A DNA stretch of 21,963 nucleotides from PFJX01 sp037442845 (GCA_037442845.1 JBBIPL010000030.1:1-21963); one strand, 5' to 3'; shown: positions 1-6,867, counted from the first letter of the stretch. The notes: generated by a model not told the origin, from the sequence alone. Numbers and translations are program-made.

Positions 1-60
1 GGTTAGAATACCGGCCTGTCACGCCGGGGGTCGCGGGTTCGAGTCCCGTCCACTCCGCCA
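1..60 (+). tRNA. tRNA-Asp (GTC), 5' end cut by window
   Basis: This is the 3' portion of a tRNA, about 60 of the usual 77 nt. The anticodon loop reads cctGTCacg inside a paired anticodon stem, which gives tRNA-Asp. The T-arm ggttcgagtcc is intact and the encoded CCA tail occupies 58-60. The D-arm remainder (ggttagaata) is at the left edge and the first bases lie outside the window. In many betaproteobacteria a tRNA-Val/tRNA-Asp pair lies just before ppiD, which fits what follows. Confidence 0.96.
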
Positions 61-67
61 ACACCTC

Positions 68-97
68 AAAGGCGAACGCGAGTTCGCCTTTTTTTTT
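68..97 (+). terminator. Rho-independent terminator after tRNA-Asp
   Basis: A perfect 10-bp inverted repeat (aaaggcgaac at 68-77, gttcgccttt at 82-91) with a gcga loop runs directly into an uninterrupted T tract ending at 97. It lies 8 nt past the CCA end of the tRNA. This is a textbook intrinsic terminator and separates the tRNA transcript from ppiD. Confidence 0.93.
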
Positions 98-138
98 GTT
101 CCGGGTTGTAAAGCCCATGACCGAGTGATTGCACCGCC

Positions 139-2010
139 ATGCTGGAAGCCATTCGCGAACGCGCCCAGGGCTGGATCGCCAAAGTGATCCTGGGCCTGCT
201 CATCATTCCCTTCGCCTTCTGGGGCATCGACTCCTACTTTTCCGGCGGCGGACAGGAGCCGCCGGCGGCGGAGATCGACGATCAGCCCATCACCCAGCGC
301 GAGTTCGCCAACACCCTGCAGGAGCAACGGGAAGCTCTGGGCGGCCGTGTGGAGGAGGGTGCGTTGCGCAAGATGGTCATGGATCAACTGGTCAATACGC
401 GCGTGCTGGCTCTGGCGGCGGGCAAGGCCGGGTTTTCGATCCTGGAGCCGCAAATCCAGGCGGTGCTCGGCGGCCTGGAAATCTTCCAGGAGAACGGCGC
501 CTTTTCGCAGACGCGCATGGATGCCTGGCTGCGCAACCGTGGCCTGAGCCAGGGCGAACTGATCGCCATGATCAGCCAGGATATGCTGCTGCGGCAGGTG
601 CAGATCGGCTATGGTGAAGGCGCCCTGGCGCCCAGGCCGGTGTCCGAGCGCATGGCCCGGCTGCTCGCCGAGCAGCGCGAAGTGCGGGAAGCGGTCTTCG
701 ACGCGAAAACCTACAGTGCCGCGGTTAAGATCGACGACGCGGCCATCGAGGCCGACTACAAGGCGCGCCAGCAGGACTACACCACGCCGGATCAGGTGCG
801 CGTGCAATTCCTGGTGTTGTCCCAGGCGCAGCTGGAAGCCGCGGTGGCGGTCAGCGAGGCGCAGGCGCGCGCGCACTACGAGGCCAATGCCGCGCGCTAC
901 GCCGAACCTGAGCAGCGCCGCGCCGCGCACATCCTCATCAAGGTCGACGCCGGCGCCGACGAGAAAACCCGGCAGACGGCGCGGGACAAGGCCGAACTGC
1001 TGCTGGCCGAACTGCGCGATCAGCCCGGCAAGTTTGCCGAACTGGCGCGCAAGCATTCGCAGGACCCCGGTTCCGGCGCGAAGGGCGGCGATCTTGGCGT
1101 CTTCAGCCGCGAGATGATGGTCAAACCCTTCGCCGACGCGGTCTGGAGCATGAAGCCGGGCGAGATTCGCGGCCTGGTGGAGAGTCAGTTCGGTTACCAC
1201 ATCATCCGTCTGGACGGCGTGCTGGGTGGCGCCAAGCTGGGCTTCGACGTGGTCAAGGAAGACATCCGCCGCGAACTGCGGCAAGAGGAAGCGCAGCGCC
1301 GCTTCCTGGATTCCGCCGAACGCTTCAGCAATCTGGTGTACGAGCAGCCCGACAGCCTCGAGCCGGCGGCCAAGGAATTCGGCCTGAAGCTGGAGGAAAG
1401 CGGCTGGATCGCCAAGGGGCAGACTGTCCAGCCCGCCATTCTGGGCAACCCGCGCCTGATGGAGGCTCTGTTCAGCGACGATGCCCTGCGCAAGCGCCAG
1501 AATACGGAGGCCACCGAGGTGGCGGCCAACACGCTGGTGGCTGCCCGCGTGCTGGAGCATCGTCCGCCCGGTCTGCTGCCCCTGGCCGAGGTCGCCGCCG
1601 ACATCCGCGCACGGCTGACGCGCGCGGCGGCCGGCAAGCTGGCCGTCGAGGCGGGCGCCAAGGCGCTCGCGGCGGTGCAGGCGGGACAGGCGGATGTCAA
1701 CTTCTCGGCGCCGATGACGGTGTCGCGGATGCGTCCCCTGGAACTGCAATCCGCCGCGCTACGCGCCATTTTCGCCGCGCCCGCGGACAAGTTGCCCGCC
1801 CACGTGGGGGTCGAGTCGCCCGAGGGCTATCGCCTCTACCGCGTCAGTCGTGTGCTGCCCGTCGAGCCGCCGGCCGAGCAGGCCGAGAAGATTCGCGTCG
1901 ATCTGCGCCAGCTGCTGGCCCAGGAAGAAATGCGCGCCTACCTGGAAAGCGCCAAGGCGAAAGCCAGCATCAAGATCGCGCCGACGGCGCTGGACGCGAA
2001 GGCGGAGTGA
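139..2010 (+). CDS. ppiD: PpiD-type membrane-anchored periplasmic peptidyl-prolyl isomerase/chaperone
   Basis: A 623-residue SurA/PpiD family protein that helps newly exported proteins fold at the periplasmic face of the inner membrane. A short cytoplasmic N-terminus (MLEAIRERAQGW) precedes one membrane anchor at about residues 14-33. A SurA-N-like chaperone region covers roughly 40-220, and one parvulin (PpiC) domain covers about 260-360, with the typical AHILIK, FAELARKHSQDPGS, GGDLG and GYHIIRLD stretches. The C-terminal part (about 370-620) is another chaperone-like region. Length matches E. coli PpiD (623 aa). The ATG at 139 is chosen because the anchor begins right after it; no clear Shine-Dalgarno is visible. 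It stands alone between the tRNA terminator and a palindrome shared with convergent fabI. Family and start are well supported; whether the single parvulin domain is catalytic cannot be read from sequence alone. Confidence 0.93.
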   Translation: MLEAIRERAQGWIAKVILGLLIIPFAFWGIDSYFSGGGQEPPAAEIDDQPITQREFANTLQEQREALGGRVEEGALRKMVMDQLVNTRVLALAAGKAGFSILEPQIQAVLGGLEIFQENGAFSQTRMDAWLRNRGLSQGELIAMISQDMLLRQVQIGYGEGALAPRPVSERMARLLAEQREVREAVFDAKTYSAAVKIDDAAIEADYKARQQDYTTPDQVRVQFLVLSQAQLEAAVAVSEAQARAHYEANAARYAEPEQRRAAHILIKVDAGADEKTRQTARDKAELLLAELRDQPGKFAELARKHSQDPGSGAKGGDLGVFSREMMVKPFADAVWSMKPGEIRGLVESQFGYHIIRLDGVLGGAKLGFDVVKEDIRRELRQEEAQRRFLDSAERFSNLVYEQPDSLEPAAKEFGLKLEESGWIAKGQTVQPAILGNPRLMEALFSDDALRKRQNTEATEVAANTLVAARVLEHRPPGLLPLAEVAADIRARLTRAAAGKLAVEAGAKALAAVQAGQADVNFSAPMTVSRMRPLELQSAALRAIFAAPADKLPAHVGVESPEGYRLYRVSRVLPVEPPAEQAEKIRVDLRQLLAQEEMRAYLESAKAKASIKIAPTALDAKAE

Positions 2011-2020
2011 GCTTCGAAGC

Positions 2021-2050
2021 GCCAACAGCCGGACTCGTCCGGCTGTTGGC
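2021..2050. terminator. Perfect palindrome between convergent ppiD and fabI, probable bidirectional terminator
   Basis: gccaacagccggac (2021-2034) pairs exactly with gtccggctgttggc (2037-2050), a 14-bp perfect inverted repeat that realistically folds as a 13-bp stem with a ctcg loop. It begins 10 nt after the ppiD stop and ends 16 nt before the fabI stop. A second small stem (gaagcc 2052-2057, ggcttc 2062-2067) adjoins it. Neither strand has a T tract, so it may work as a Rho-assisted or RNA-stabilising hairpin rather than a classical terminator. Confidence 0.6.
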
Positions 2051-2066
2051 TGAAGCCGCGGGGCTT

Positions 2067-2858
2067 CTACCCGTCCACCGCCAGGCCGGCGGTGCAGTTG
2101 AAGCCTGCGTCGACGTAGGTGATCTCGCCGGTGATGCCGCTGGCGAGGTCGGACAGCAGGAAGGCGGCGGTGTTGCCCACCTCATCGATGGTGACGTTGC
2201 GGCGCAGGGGGGAATGCTTTTCACCCCAGGCCAGCAGCTTGTTGAAATCGGCGATGCCGGCGGCCGCCAGGGTCTTGATGGGGCCGGCGGACAGACCGTT
2301 GACGCGGATGCCCTGCGGCCCCAGGCCGGCGGCCAGGTAATAGACGCTGGCCTCCAGGCTGGCCTTGGCCAGCCCCATGACGTTGTAATGCGGCACGTAA
2401 CGCACCGCGCCCAGATAGGACAGGGTCAGCAGGGCGGCGGACCGGCCCTGCATCATGGGCAGCGCCGCCTTGGCCATGGCGGTGAAGGAATAGCTGGAAA
2501 TGTCGTGCGCGATGCGGAAGTTCTCGCGCGTGACGAAATCCTGGTAGTTGCCGGCCAGCGCCTCCTTCGGCGAGAAGGCGATGGAGTGCAGCAGGCCGTC
2601 GAGTCCGTCCCAGTGCCGGGCGAGTTCGCCGAACAGCGTGGCGATCTCCTCGTCGCTGGCGACGTCGCAGGGGAACAGCAGGGGTTGCGCGGAGAAATCC
2701 CCGGCCAGGACGAGCACGCGCTCGCGCACCTTGTCGCCCTGGTAGGTGAAAGCCAGTTCCGCGCCTTCGCGATGGCAGGCCTTGGCCACGCCGTAGGCGA
2801 TGGAGCGGTTGCTGATCATGCCCGTGATGAGGATCTTCTTGCCGGCGAGAAAGCCCAT
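2067..2858 (-). CDS. fabI: Enoyl-[acyl-carrier-protein] reductase (NADH), FabI
   Basis: A 263-residue FabI that catalyses the last step of each fatty-acid elongation cycle: reduction of trans-2-enoyl-ACP to acyl-ACP with NADH, in the cytosol. The N-terminus MGFLAGKKILITGMISNRSI is the atypical SDR nucleotide-binding motif of the family. The catalytic Tyr-x6-Lys is present as YNVMGLAK, preceded by LSYLGAVRYVPH. The substrate-loop region (AGPIKTLAAAGI) and the C-terminal VGNTAAFLLSDLASGITGE stretch are intact. Length is normal (about 260). The gene is convergent with ppiD and divergent from the parA-like gene; it has its own promoter with a perfect TATAAT upstream and no evident Shine-Dalgarno, so its mRNA may have a short leader of about 20 nt. 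Confidence 0.97.
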   Translation of the reverse strand: MGFLAGKKILITGMISNRSIAYGVAKACHREGAELAFTYQGDKVRERVLVLAGDFSAQPLLFPCDVASDEEIATLFGELARHWDGLDGLLHSIAFSPKEALAGNYQDFVTRENFRIAHDISSYSFTAMAKAALPMMQGRSAALLTLSYLGAVRYVPHYNVMGLAKASLEASVYYLAAGLGPQGIRVNGLSAGPIKTLAAAGIADFNKLLAWGEKHSPLRRNVTIDEVGNTAAFLLSDLASGITGEITYVDAGFNCTAGLAVDG

Positions 2859-2887
2859 GTCGCGGTCCCGAGATTTCGAACGGGCGA

Positions 2888-2893
2888 ATTATA
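2888..2893 (-). promoter_or_regulatory. Putative -10 box for fabI
   Basis: On the minus strand the sequence reads TATAAT, a perfect sigma70 -10 hexamer, about 30 nt before the fabI ATG, which implies a leader of roughly 20 nt. No good -35 box is found at the expected spacing (tacggc at 17 nt). It lies within the 97-nt divergent region shared with the parA-like gene. Confidence 0.5.
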
Positions 2894-2943
2894 CCCGCGA
2901 GGCTGCATTCGCCGTATCCCGGCGCTACCATCCGTGCTGGCTG

Positions 2944-2950
2944 AAAGGAG
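2944..2950 (+). promoter_or_regulatory. Shine-Dalgarno sequence fixing the parA-like start
   Basis: aaaggag lies 5 nt before the ATG at 2956. It selects this start over upstream in-frame starts that would run back through the divergent region into fabI. Confidence 0.75.
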
Positions 2951-2955
2951 CGGGC

Positions 2956-3609
2956 ATGGCGGCGAAGATCATTGCGGTGGTGAACCAGAAAGGCGGGGCG
3001 GGCAAGACCACCCTGGCCATGTTGCTGGCGGGGGGTCTGGCTGACCGCCGCAAGCGGGTGCTGGTGGCCGACGCCGACCCGCAGAACACCGCGGTGCACT
3101 GGGCCGGCATGGGCGAGGGCTTCCCCGCCGAGGTGGAGGACGTCTCCGGCGAGGAGGGCAAGCTGCACAAGGCCCTGCGCAAGCGCCAGGATGAGTTCGA
3201 CTACATCGTCATCGACAGCCCGCCCGCGGCCGCCGCGCCGGTGACCGGCAGCGCTCTGAAAGCCGCGCATCTCGCCCTGGTGCCGGTGATTCCCTCGCCG
3301 CTCGACCTGTGGGCTTCCGTGCGCATCCGCGATGCCATCGCCCACGCCCGCCACAAGAACCCGGACCTGCAGGCCCGCCTGCTGGTCAACCAGATGCAGC
3401 CCAACACCCTGCTGGCGCGGGAGGTGCTCGGCATGCTGCCCGAGTTCGGCATCCCCATGCTGGCGGCCAGCCTCAAGAGCCGCACCGCTTACCGGCAATG
3501 CGCCGCCCTCGGCGCCACCATCCATGCCCTCGGCAGCCGCGCCGCCCTGGCGGCGCTGGAAGTGGACGCCCTGTGCCGCGAGGTGGAGCGTTTGCTGCGC
3601 AATCGTTAG
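2956..3609 (+). CDS. Orphan ParA-family (deviant Walker A) ATPase
   Basis: A 217-residue ParA/MinD-superfamily ATPase. The N-terminus carries the deviant Walker A motif NQKGGAGKTTLA, with the signature lysine at position 12 and the P-loop lysine at 17. Walker A' is VLVADADPQ (residues 35-43) and Walker B is YIVIDSPPA (83-91, Asp87). Such proteins bind ATP, dimerise on DNA or membrane and position a cargo. There is no N-terminal DNA-binding helix-turn-helix, as in type Ib plasmid ParA and chromosomal orphan ParAs, and no parB, centromere-like repeat or obvious cargo gene nearby. A histidine phosphatase starts 4 nt after its stop, so the two are probably co-transcribed. The cargo or partner is unknown; true plasmid partition is unlikely because the surroundings are chromosomal housekeeping genes. 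Confidence 0.88.
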   Translation: MAAKIIAVVNQKGGAGKTTLAMLLAGGLADRRKRVLVADADPQNTAVHWAGMGEGFPAEVEDVSGEEGKLHKALRKRQDEFDYIVIDSPPAAAAPVTGSALKAAHLALVPVIPSPLDLWASVRIRDAIAHARHKNPDLQARLLVNQMQPNTLLAREVLGMLPEFGIPMLAASLKSRTAYRQCAALGATIHALGSRAALAALEVDALCREVERLLRNR

Positions 3610-3613
3610 CGCC

Positions 3614-4222
3614 ATGGCGGCCGTGCTCACCACCCTGGATTTTCTGCGCCATGGCGAGCCCGTCGGCGGCAAACGCTATCGCGGCCAGACCGACGATCCC
3701 CTGTCCGACAAGGGGTGGGCGCAAATGGCCCGCGCCACCGCCGGGGAGCGTCCCTGGAACGCCATCATCTCCTCGCCGCTGCGCCGCTGCCTGGCCTTCG
3801 CCACGCGCATGGCCGACGAGACCTGTCTGCCGCTGACCGTGGAGCCGCGCCTGGCGGAAGTGGGTTTCGGCGTCTGGGAAGGCCGCACCGCGGCGGAGCT
3901 GGAACGCGAGGAGCCCGGCTGCGTGTTCGCCTTCAAGCTGGATCCCATGGCGCGGCGTCCGCGCGACGCCGAGGACCTGGCCGATTTCCAGGCCCGCGTG
4001 GCGGCGGCTTACGAGGATCTGCTACGCCTGCACGCCGGCCGGCATGTGCTGCTGGTGGCCCACGCCGGCGTCATGCGCATGGTCATCTGCCGCGTCCTCG
4101 GCCTGCCGCCCGCGCATGCCTACCGCCTGCAGATCGGTTCCGCGGCGATGGCCCGCATCCGCGTCGAAGAGGGCGAGGACGGCCGCTTCGACAGCCTGTT
4201 GTGGCTGACGCCGGGCGCCTGA
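3614..4222 (+). CDS. Histidine phosphatase family protein, CobC (alpha-ribazole phosphatase)-like
   Basis: A 202-residue member of the phosphoglycerate-mutase/acid-phosphatase branch. The catalytic LRHGE motif is at residues 11-15, with His13 as the predicted phospho-acceptor. SSPLRRC (53-59) supplies the phosphate-binding arginines, EVGFGVWEG (82-90) the acid/base glutamate, and VAHAGVMRM (148-156) the second histidine, His150. The stretch RYRGQTDDPLSDKGWAQM resembles CobC-type enzymes that remove phosphate from alpha-ribazole-5'-phosphate or adenosylcobalamin-5'-phosphate in late B12 synthesis. The neighbouring convergent gene encodes a cobalamin adenosyltransferase, and the two stop codons are only 4 nt apart, which supports a B12 role. 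The family is broad, so phosphoglycerate mutase-like or other phosphatase activity is possible. The ATG start follows the parA-like stop by 4 nt. Confidence 0.85.
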   Translation: MAAVLTTLDFLRHGEPVGGKRYRGQTDDPLSDKGWAQMARATAGERPWNAIISSPLRRCLAFATRMADETCLPLTVEPRLAEVGFGVWEGRTAAELEREEPGCVFAFKLDPMARRPRDAEDLADFQARVAAAYEDLLRLHAGRHVLLVAHAGVMRMVICRVLGLPPAHAYRLQIGSAAMARIRVEEGEDGRFDSLLWLTPGA

Positions 4223-4226
4223 TGTC

Positions 4227-6668
4227 TTAGCCGCGCGCGCCGGGACCGCGCCAGGTCGGCTCGGCCTGGCCGAGCACGCGGTTGATGCGGCGCGACAGCA
4301 CGAACAGCAGGTCGGACAGGCGGTTCAGGTACTGGCCCAGCTTGGGCGACAGCGGTTCGCTTTCCGCCAGCGCGGTCAGGCGCCGCTCCGCGCGCCGGCA
4401 GACCGTGCGGCAGACGTGGGCCTGCGCCGCCGCCGGGCAGCCGCCGGGCAGCATGAATTCGGTGAGGGGCGGCAGGCCGGCGTTGTAGGTGGCGATGGCC
4501 TGGTCCAGGCGCAGCACGTCCGCCTCGTGCACCTGGCTGACCTGGGGCCAGGCCAGTTCGGCGCCCAGGTTGAACAGGTCGTGCTGGATGTCGATCAGCA
4601 GCGGCCGCAGTTCGGCGGGCAGCTTGGCGTCGAGCAGCACGCCGATCTGGCTGTTGAGCTCGTCCACCGCGCCGATGGCCTCGATGCGCGGCGCGTGCTT
4701 GGCCAGGCGGGTGCCGTCGGCCAGTCCGGTGCTGCCGTCGTCGCCGGTGCGGGTGACGATCGCGGTGAGGCGCTTGAAGCCCGCGCTGGCGGGGCTGAGG
4801 TCCTCGGTCTGCTCGATGAAGCGCTCGATGTCGGCGGCGGGCCGCATCTCGCCGTTGGGCAGACGTTCGCGGCATTCCCGGAAGATGCGCGCCGCGCAGC
4901 TGCGGCAGCGTTCCGGGTCGAGGCGCGCATAGATGGCGGCGATGGCCTCCGGCTTGTGCGCGAAGATGCGGTCTTCGCCGATGTCGGACAGGTAGCCGCC
5001 GCGTTTCAGCATGTCGCAGGCGGCGTCGCGCAGACCGCAGAGATAGAGGCCGCCGCCCAGCCCGCGCCGCCGTCTAGCCTCGTGGGCCAGCAACTCGGCA
5101 CCGGCCAGATCGATGGTGTTGATGCCGCGGGCGAACAGCAGCAGATGGCGCCGCGAGGGCACGTGCTCGTCCACCGCCGCGAAGGCCTGCTGGATGTGGT
5201 CCACCGCGCCGAAGAAGATGGAACCCTCGACGCGCAGCAGCTTGAGTTGCGGGCAATCGGGCTCGGCGCCGGTCTCCACCACGAACTTGCGGCGGAGGTT
5301 GCCGCGATCCTTCGCGTCCGGCAGCAGGGAGCGGATGGCGGGGTGGGAGGCGTCCTGCAGGTAGAAGATGAGGGAGGCGACGATGCCGAAGAAGATGCCC
5401 TTCTCCAGGTCGATGACCGTGCCGAAGAAAGTCACCCCAAGCACCACGGCCTCCTGCCGATGCGCCTTGAGGATGGCCGCGATGTGATGGAAGTCGATCA
5501 GGTTCCAGGCCACCAGGAACAGCGCCGCGGCCATCGCCGGGACCGGCAGGTGGGCGGCCAGCGGCGCCACGAGGAACAGGATGAGCAGCAGGAAGAGCGA
5601 GGAGAACACCGCCGCCAGGGGAGTGCGGGCGCCCGCTTCGTAGTTGACGCCGCTGCGGTTGAAGGAGCCGCTCGAGGCATAGGCCGAGAAGAAGCTGCCG
5701 AACAGGTTGGAGAGGCCCTGGCCGACGAATTCCTGGTTGCCGTTGATGTGCTGCTGCGATTTGGCGGCGATCGAGCGGGAGATGGAGACCGCCTCGGTGA
5801 GCGCCAGCACGGTGACCGCCAGGGCCGAGAAGAAGGTGTTTTGCAGGGTGGACAGGGAGAAGTCCGGCGCCGACAGGGGCGGCAGGCCGGCCGCCAGGGC
5901 GCCGACATGGACGATGCCGGTGACCTCGTTGCCGAACAGCCGGTCCAGCACGGCCGCGACCAGCCCGCCAGCGATCATGGCGACGATCAGGTAGGGCGTC
6001 TTCTTCAGATACTTGCGCGCCAGCACGCCGGCGAGCAGCGACACCACCGCCACCGCAGTGACGTAGGGATTGAGGTCGCGCAGGTGGGTGAGCCACTGGC
6101 CGAGCACCTCGTAGGCCGGCGTTCCCCGCGCGATGTCGAGGCCGAAGAAGTTCCTCACCTGGCTGGCGGCGATGAGCAGCGCGGCGCCGGCGGTGAAGCC
6201 GATGACCACGGTGTGCGAGATGAAGTTGACCAGCGCGCCCATCCTGGCCAGCCCCAGGATGAGCTGGAACAGGCCGGTGAGGAAGGTGAGGGTGAGCGCC
6301 ATGCCGATGTATTCCGGCGAACCCGGCTCGGCGTAGGGCGACACGGAGGCGAAGACGACGATGGAAATCGCCGTGGTGGGGCCGGACACCAGGTGCCAGG
6401 AGGAGCCGAACAGGGCGGCGATGATGGTCGGCGCCATGGCCGCGTAAAGGCCATACTCCAGCGGCAGGCCGGCGATGGCGGCGAAGGCCACCGCCTGCGG
6501 CAGGACGATGAGGGCGCCGGTGAGGCCGGCGATGCCGTCGTCCTTCAGGCTGGCGCGGTTCACCCGGTGCGCCCACTTGAGAAAGGGCAGGAACTGGTAG
6601 AGCCAGAGGTTGCAGGCGAGGAGGTTGGCCCACTCGGCGGCGAGGCGCTCGCGTTTCAGGAAGGACAT
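4227..6668 (-). CDS. Fusion: SulP anion transporter + STAS domain + PduO-type cob(I)alamin adenosyltransferase
   Basis: One uninterrupted 813-codon frame. Residues about 40-440 form a SulP membrane core: ALIVLPQAVAFAAIAGLP, YGLYAAMAP, GSSWHLVSGPTTA and the SSGSFNRSGVNYEAGARTP signature. Residues about 465-580 form a STAS domain (LKLLRVEGSIFFGAVDHI, GINTIDLAGAELL). A Cys-containing tail CRSCAARIFREC follows (Cys588, 591, 599), then a 20-30 residue linker. Residues 632-813 are a complete adenosyltransferase: RTGDDGSTGLADGTR, VDELNSQIG, LPPLTEFMLPGG, the catalytic RTVCRRAER and YLNRLSDLLFVLSR. SulP proteins move sulfate, bicarbonate or other anions; the enzyme makes adenosylcobalamin from cob(I)alamin and ATP. 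No ATG/GTG/TTG lies at the enzyme's normal start; the nearest in-frame ATG is in NGEMRPAAD, about 24 residues earlier. The start is the ATG at 6666-6668, beside an assembly gap that repeats the first 55 bp. No clear Shine-Dalgarno is visible. Confidence 0.88.
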   Translation of the reverse strand: MSFLKRERLAAEWANLLACNLWLYQFLPFLKWAHRVNRASLKDDGIAGLTGALIVLPQAVAFAAIAGLPLEYGLYAAMAPTIIAALFGSSWHLVSGPTTAISIVVFASVSPYAEPGSPEYIGMALTLTFLTGLFQLILGLARMGALVNFISHTVVIGFTAGAALLIAASQVRNFFGLDIARGTPAYEVLGQWLTHLRDLNPYVTAVAVVSLLAGVLARKYLKKTPYLIVAMIAGGLVAAVLDRLFGNEVTGIVHVGALAAGLPPLSAPDFSLSTLQNTFFSALAVTVLALTEAVSISRSIAAKSQQHINGNQEFVGQGLSNLFGSFFSAYASSGSFNRSGVNYEAGARTPLAAVFSSLFLLLILFLVAPLAAHLPVPAMAAALFLVAWNLIDFHHIAAILKAHRQEAVVLGVTFFGTVIDLEKGIFFGIVASLIFYLQDASHPAIRSLLPDAKDRGNLRRKFVVETGAEPDCPQLKLLRVEGSIFFGAVDHIQQAFAAVDEHVPSRRHLLLFARGINTIDLAGAELLAHEARRRRGLGGGLYLCGLRDAACDMLKRGGYLSDIGEDRIFAHKPEAIAAIYARLDPERCRSCAARIFRECRERLPNGEMRPAADIERFIEQTEDLSPASAGFKRLTAIVTRTGDDGSTGLADGTRLAKHAPRIEAIGAVDELNSQIGVLLDAKLPAELRPLLIDIQHDLFNLGAELAWPQVSQVHEADVLRLDQAIATYNAGLPPLTEFMLPGGCPAAAQAHVCRTVCRRAERRLTALAESEPLSPKLGQYLNRLSDLLFVLSRRINRVLGQAEPTWRGPGARG

Positions 6669-6824
6669 GNNNNNNNNNNNNNNNNNNNNNNNNNNNNNNN
6701 NNNNNNNNNNNNNNNNNNNNNNNNNNNNNNNNNNNNNNNNNNNNNNNNNNNNNNNNNNNNNNNNNNNNNGGCGAGGAGGTTGGCCCACTCGGCGGCGAGG
6801 CGCTCGCGTTTCAGGAAGGACATG
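6615..6824 (+). repeat. 55-bp direct duplication flanking the gap (contig overlap)
   Basis: Copies at 6615-6669 and 6770-6824 are identical, beginning ggcgaggaggttggcc and ending aaggacatg. Both encode the first residues of the SulP protein in antisense. The size equals a common assembler k-mer (55), which points to an unmerged contig overlap rather than a biological repeat. Confidence 0.9.
6670..6769. other. Assembly gap of 100 N
   Basis: Exactly 100 undetermined bases, the conventional placeholder for a gap of unknown length. The 55 bp on its left (6615-6669) are identical to the 55 bp on its right (6770-6824), so the two contig ends overlap and the true missing length is probably zero, or negative by 55 bp. 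The gap falls on the start codon of the SulP fusion gene. Confidence 0.98.
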
Positions 6825-6830
6825 AAGAGG

Positions 6831-6865
6831 GTGAGGCGTAAGGCGTGAGGCGTGAGGCGTGAGGA
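6831..6865 (+). repeat. Five tandem heptamers, unit GTGAGGC
   Basis: Units gtgaggc, gtaaggc, gtgaggc, gtgaggc and gtgagga follow one another with a 7-bp period. They fill most of the 44-bp space between the DUF1841 stop and the SulP fusion start. A related array (unit gaggcgt/gaggcgg) lies upstream of pyrD at about 17277-17311 in the same orientation relative to its downstream gene. Confidence 0.85.
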
Positions 6866-6867
6866 GG

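Noticed and set aside
19..1749. Long minus-strand frame opposite ppiD, ending in residues SGRDSNPRPPA
   Set aside because: It reads antisense through ppiD and its ending or beginning residues come from the antisense of the tRNA T-arm, a well-known source of spurious proteins. High GC content makes such antisense frames long.
2956..3609. McdA-type carboxysome-positioning ATPase
   Set aside because: The standard signature lysine is present (KGGAGKT), and no McdB or carboxysome gene is near.
6670..6788. An extended N-terminus for the SulP protein beginning MGQPPR beyond the gap
   Set aside because: It is read out of the second copy of the duplicated 55 bp in another frame and through Ns; the ATG at 6668 gives the natural start.
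6615..6824. The 55-bp direct repeat as a target-site duplication or mobile-element scar
   Set aside because: Length, identity and the 100 N between the copies are explained by an unmerged contig overlap; no element lies between.
4416..6848. Plus-strand frame of about 810 codons opposite the SulP fusion, crossing the N gap
   Set aside because: It is rich in Gly, Arg, Gln and His with no domain, and mirrors codon positions of the real gene. It also runs through undetermined bases.
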